Assembly: GCA_036490215.1 (NCBI GenBank)
Contig: DASXEH010000054.1
Location: forward strand, 1 to 64,000
Direction: 5' to 3'
Length of the DNA: 64,000 nt
Source: JASHSH01 sp036490215
GTDB lineage: Bacteria > Pseudomonadota > Alphaproteobacteria > Rhodospirillales > Magnetospirillaceae
This document shows, in pieces, positions 61,914 through 64,000 of the stretch (its first letter is position 1; each line of letters opens with the position of its first letter). The notes beneath the pieces were generated by a model. That model did not search any database. It saw nothing but the letters and a program-made list of their open reading frames with translations, and was not told the origin of the DNA. Made by a program: the position numbers and the translations under genes.

Positions 61914-64000
61914 CTAGCGCGCGCCGCGTTTTGCTTTCGGTGCGGCCAGAATCCGCTCGTGAACCGCATGGGCAGCCTTGGCGCGGCTCTCCATCGCGCG
62001 CTGCAGGGCGGCGATTCCCGCCACGCCGGCCGCCTTGGAGAGGACCTGGCCGAGACGCCCGGGCAGTGTCGGCTGATCGAACTCGCCTTCGACGGTGGTG
62101 CGCAACACCTGCTGGATCGCGGTCCAGAGATGGAGCGCATCGAGAAGTGCTTTCGCATCGCCCTTGTCGAGCAGCCCCAGATCACGCGCTTCGGTCAACA
62201 CATCTGCAGTGGCGGCCTTAAGAATCGACGGATGCTCGTGGGCCCAGCGCAACTGCAGGTATTGCGCGACGAATTCGATATCCACCAGCCCGCCGCGGCG
62301 ATGCTTCACCTCCCACGGCGTATTGGGTTTCAACTCGACAGCCATGCGCTGGCGCATATCGGCTACATCGGCGCGCAGCTTCTCGGGATCGCGCTTCTTT
62401 GTCAGCGTGTCGCGGATAACGCGGCGGACGACGGTTCGCATCGCGGGCGATCCGGCGATCACCCGCGCCCGGGTCAGCGCCATATGTTCCCAGGTCCAGG
62501 CCTCCTCGCGATGATAGAGGCGGAACGATTCGAGGCTGGTCGCGATCGGCCCCTTGCTGCCCGAGGGGCGCAGCCGCATATCGACCTCGTACAATGCGCC
62601 TTCGGCGGTGCGCGCGGTGAAGCCGGCGATCAATCGCTGGGTCAGCCGTCCGAAATAGGTCTCGGGCGCCAGTGGCTTCTTGCCGTCCGACATGGTCGTG
62701 GTGCTGGCCATGTCATAGATCAGCAACAGATCGAGGTCGGAGTTGGCAGTCATCTCGCGGCTGCCGAGCTTGCCCAGCGCCACCAGCACCATGCCGCGCC
62801 CCGGCATGTGCCCATGGTTGCGCGCGAAATCGGTCTCTTCGTGAGGGACGAGGCAGGCGGCAATGGCGTCGGCCACATCGGAAAGCTGAGAGGCGGCTTG
62901 CTCGGGCGTCAGCATGTTGCGCAGGAGTTGCACGCCGACGCGGAACTTCTGCTCGGCGCCCCAACGCCGCGCCATATCCATGATCGCTTCGATGTCTTCG
63001 CCGGCCCCTGCTTTGGTCACGCCGCGCCGCGAGTTCTCACGCGCGATCGAGTCTTCGAGGTCCGCCAGCAGTTCCTTCAATGGCGGCAGCGGCGCGAAGA
63101 ACGCGCCCGAGAGCACGGCATCGAGTAGCACCGGCCGGCGGCTCAAGAGATCCGCCAGGCGCGGCGCATCGCCCATGATCTCGGCCACCAGATCGAGCAG
63201 GCCGGGATTGGCATAGAGCAACGCAAAAAGCTGCACGCCGGTCGGCAGCACCGAAACGAAACTGTCGAAGCGGCCGAAAGCCGCGTCGGGATCAGCAGTG
63301 CGGGCCAATGCGGCGAGCAGGGACGGCGTCAACTCGGTCAGCGTTTCACGCGCACGGGTGCTGCGCGTGGCGGCGATCTGGCCGTGGTGCCAGCCGCGGA
63401 TACGGCCGCAGATATGAGGCGGATCGCGGAAGCCGAGGGCGGCGATGGTCTTGATCGTCTCGGGATCGTCATCGGTGCCGGTGAAGACCAGATTGCCCTG
63501 TGGCGCCAACTGCGGCGCATCCTCGAACAGCTTGGCGTAGTGGCGCTCCACGGTGCGCAGCGTCTCGCGCATGGTCTGGTCGAAAGCTTCGAGCGAGTCG
63601 AAGCCGGCGAAGGTGGCGATGGCTGTGAGCTGTTCGGGGTCTTCAGGCAGGCGCTGGGTCTGGCGGTCGTCGACCATCTGCAGCCGGTGTTCGACCATGC
63701 GCAGAAAAAGATAAGCCGCGGCCATCTCCTCGGATGCCTGCACATCGATCAATCCGAGCTGGGTCAATATCTGCAACCCATCGAGCGTCCGCGATGTGCG
63801 CAGCGACGGATCGCGGCCCCCGCGGATCAGCTGCTGGGTCTGGACGAAGAACTCGATCTCGCGGATGCCGCCGCGGCCGAGCTTGATGTCGTGACCGGCC
63901 ACCGCGATGCGCCCACCACCTTTATGGGCATCGATCTGCCGCTTGATCGAATGAATGTCCTGGATGGCGGCGAAGTCGAGATTCTTGCGCCAGATGAAGG
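61914..64000 (-). CDS. glnE: Glutamine-synthetase adenylyltransferase GlnE (5' cut by window)
   Basis: Bifunctional adenylyltransferase/adenylyl-removase controlling glutamine synthetase activity under PII signals. The frame is open to the right edge, so the N-terminus is missing. The N-terminal nucleotidyltransferase signature GRGGIREIEF is seen near 63880, and the C-terminal domain has GKLGSREMTANSDLDLLLIYD. The C-terminal part (VKHRRGGLVDIEFVAQYLQL) is the second conserved block. It is convergent with nothing; bcp lies downstream in the same direction. Confidence 0.95.
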   Translation of the reverse strand, partial: FIWRKNLDFAAIQDIHSIKRQIDAHKGGGRIAVAGHDIKLGRGGIREIEFFVQTQQLIRGGRDPSLRTSRTLDGLQILTQLGLIDVQASEEMAAAYLFLRMVEHRLQMVDDRQTQRLPEDPEQLTAIATFAGFDSLEAFDQTMRETLRTVERHYAKLFEDAPQLAPQGNLVFTGTDDDPETIKTIAALGFRDPPHICGRIRGWHHGQIAATRSTRARETLTELTPSLLAALARTADPDAAFGRFDSFVSVLPTGVQLFALLYANPGLLDLVAEIMGDAPRLADLLSRRPVLLDAVLSGAFFAPLPPLKELLADLEDSIARENSRRGVTKAGAGEDIEAIMDMARRWGAEQKFRVGVQLLRNMLTPEQAASQLSDVADAIAACLVPHEETDFARNHGHMPGRGMVLVALGKLGSREMTANSDLDLLLIYDMASTTTMSDGKKPLAPETYFGRLTQRLIAGFTARTAEGALYEVDMRLRPSGSKGPIATSLESFRLYHREEAWTWEHMALTRARVIAGSPAMRTVVRRVIRDTLTKKRDPEKLRADVADMRQRMAVELKPNTPWEVKHRRGGLVDIEFVAQYLQLRWAHEHPSILKAATADVLTEARDLGLLDKGDAKALLDALHLWTAIQQVLRTTVEGEFDQPTLPGRLGQVLSKAAGVAGIAALQRAMESRAKAAHAVHERILAAPKAKRGAR

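Overview
This is a high-GC chromosomal segment from an alphaproteobacterium, probably a Rhodospirillales-type soil or water organism. The evidence is a hopanoid locus (hpnD, shc, hpnG, hpnH, hpnI, hpnJ and an hpnL-like gene), an Entner-Doudoroff block (zwf-edd-eda), a phasin with a PhaR-type operator, ubiK, the cytochrome c maturation genes ccmC-ccmD, glnE, and a perfect 16-bp parS palindrome at 47673-47688. No rRNA, tRNA, CRISPR array, transposase or phage structural gene was seen. The window cuts hpnD at the left edge and glnE at the right edge.

Layout. 1-9.3 kb: hopanoid genes, with a membrane-bound class III adenylate/guanylate cyclase between hpnH and hpnI. 9.5-16.6 kb: an MFS exporter; a transporter-HEAT-cyclic-nucleotide-binding (CNB) fusion; a stand-alone CNB-like protein; a SET-domain/PLP-decarboxylase fusion; an HpnL-like membrane protein. 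16.9-19.1 kb: a small CNB protein followed by a 569-aa helical protein of unknown function. 19.3-22.5 kb: a marR-emrA-emrB efflux operon. 22.6-25.1 kb: ubiK, ybjN-like, proC, phasin. 25.2-29.8 kb: zwf-edd-eda and a Rieske protein. 29.8-37.8 kb: kup, a fucose-type dehydrogenase/mutarotase pair, a universal stress protein, an aminotransferase, an orphan ugpC-like ATPase and two paralogous small secreted proteins. 37.9-38.9 kb: ccmD-ccmC. 38.9-41.9 kb: an AT-rich island with one STAND/NB-ARC-type NTPase carrying a HEPN-like R-N-x4-H motif. 41.9-47.7 kb: mixed metabolic genes. 47.7-51.3 kb: parS, a CRP-like site and a giant octapeptide-repeat protein. 51.4-58.5 kb: a sugar dehydrogenase, a diguanylate cyclase, a response regulator, a DTW tRNA-modification protein and an LpxR-like outer-membrane lipase. 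58.7-64 kb: an MHYT hybrid kinase, a peroxiredoxin with a histone-H1-like tail, and glnE.

Functional threads. (1) Hopanoid side-chain synthesis: HpnD and Shc make hopene, HpnH and HpnG begin side-chain extension, HpnI and HpnJ act on the cyclitol head; hpnK is not beside them. (2) Cyclic nucleotide signalling: one class III cyclase and three CNB-type domains lie within 13 kb, and a CRP-like site precedes the repeat protein. (3) Carbon storage and glucose use: phasin next to zwf-edd-eda. (4) Second-messenger and phosphorelay signalling at 52.8-61.1 kb.

The best candidates for undescribed biology are the HEPN-STAND protein on the AT-rich island (probable anti-phage effector), the CNB-transporter / SET-decarboxylase cluster at 11.0-15.6 kb, the CNB plus 569-aa pair, and the octapeptide-repeat protein near parS. 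Intergenic spaces hold at least four families of palindromic repeats; some abut or overlap gene starts and one is nested inside another.
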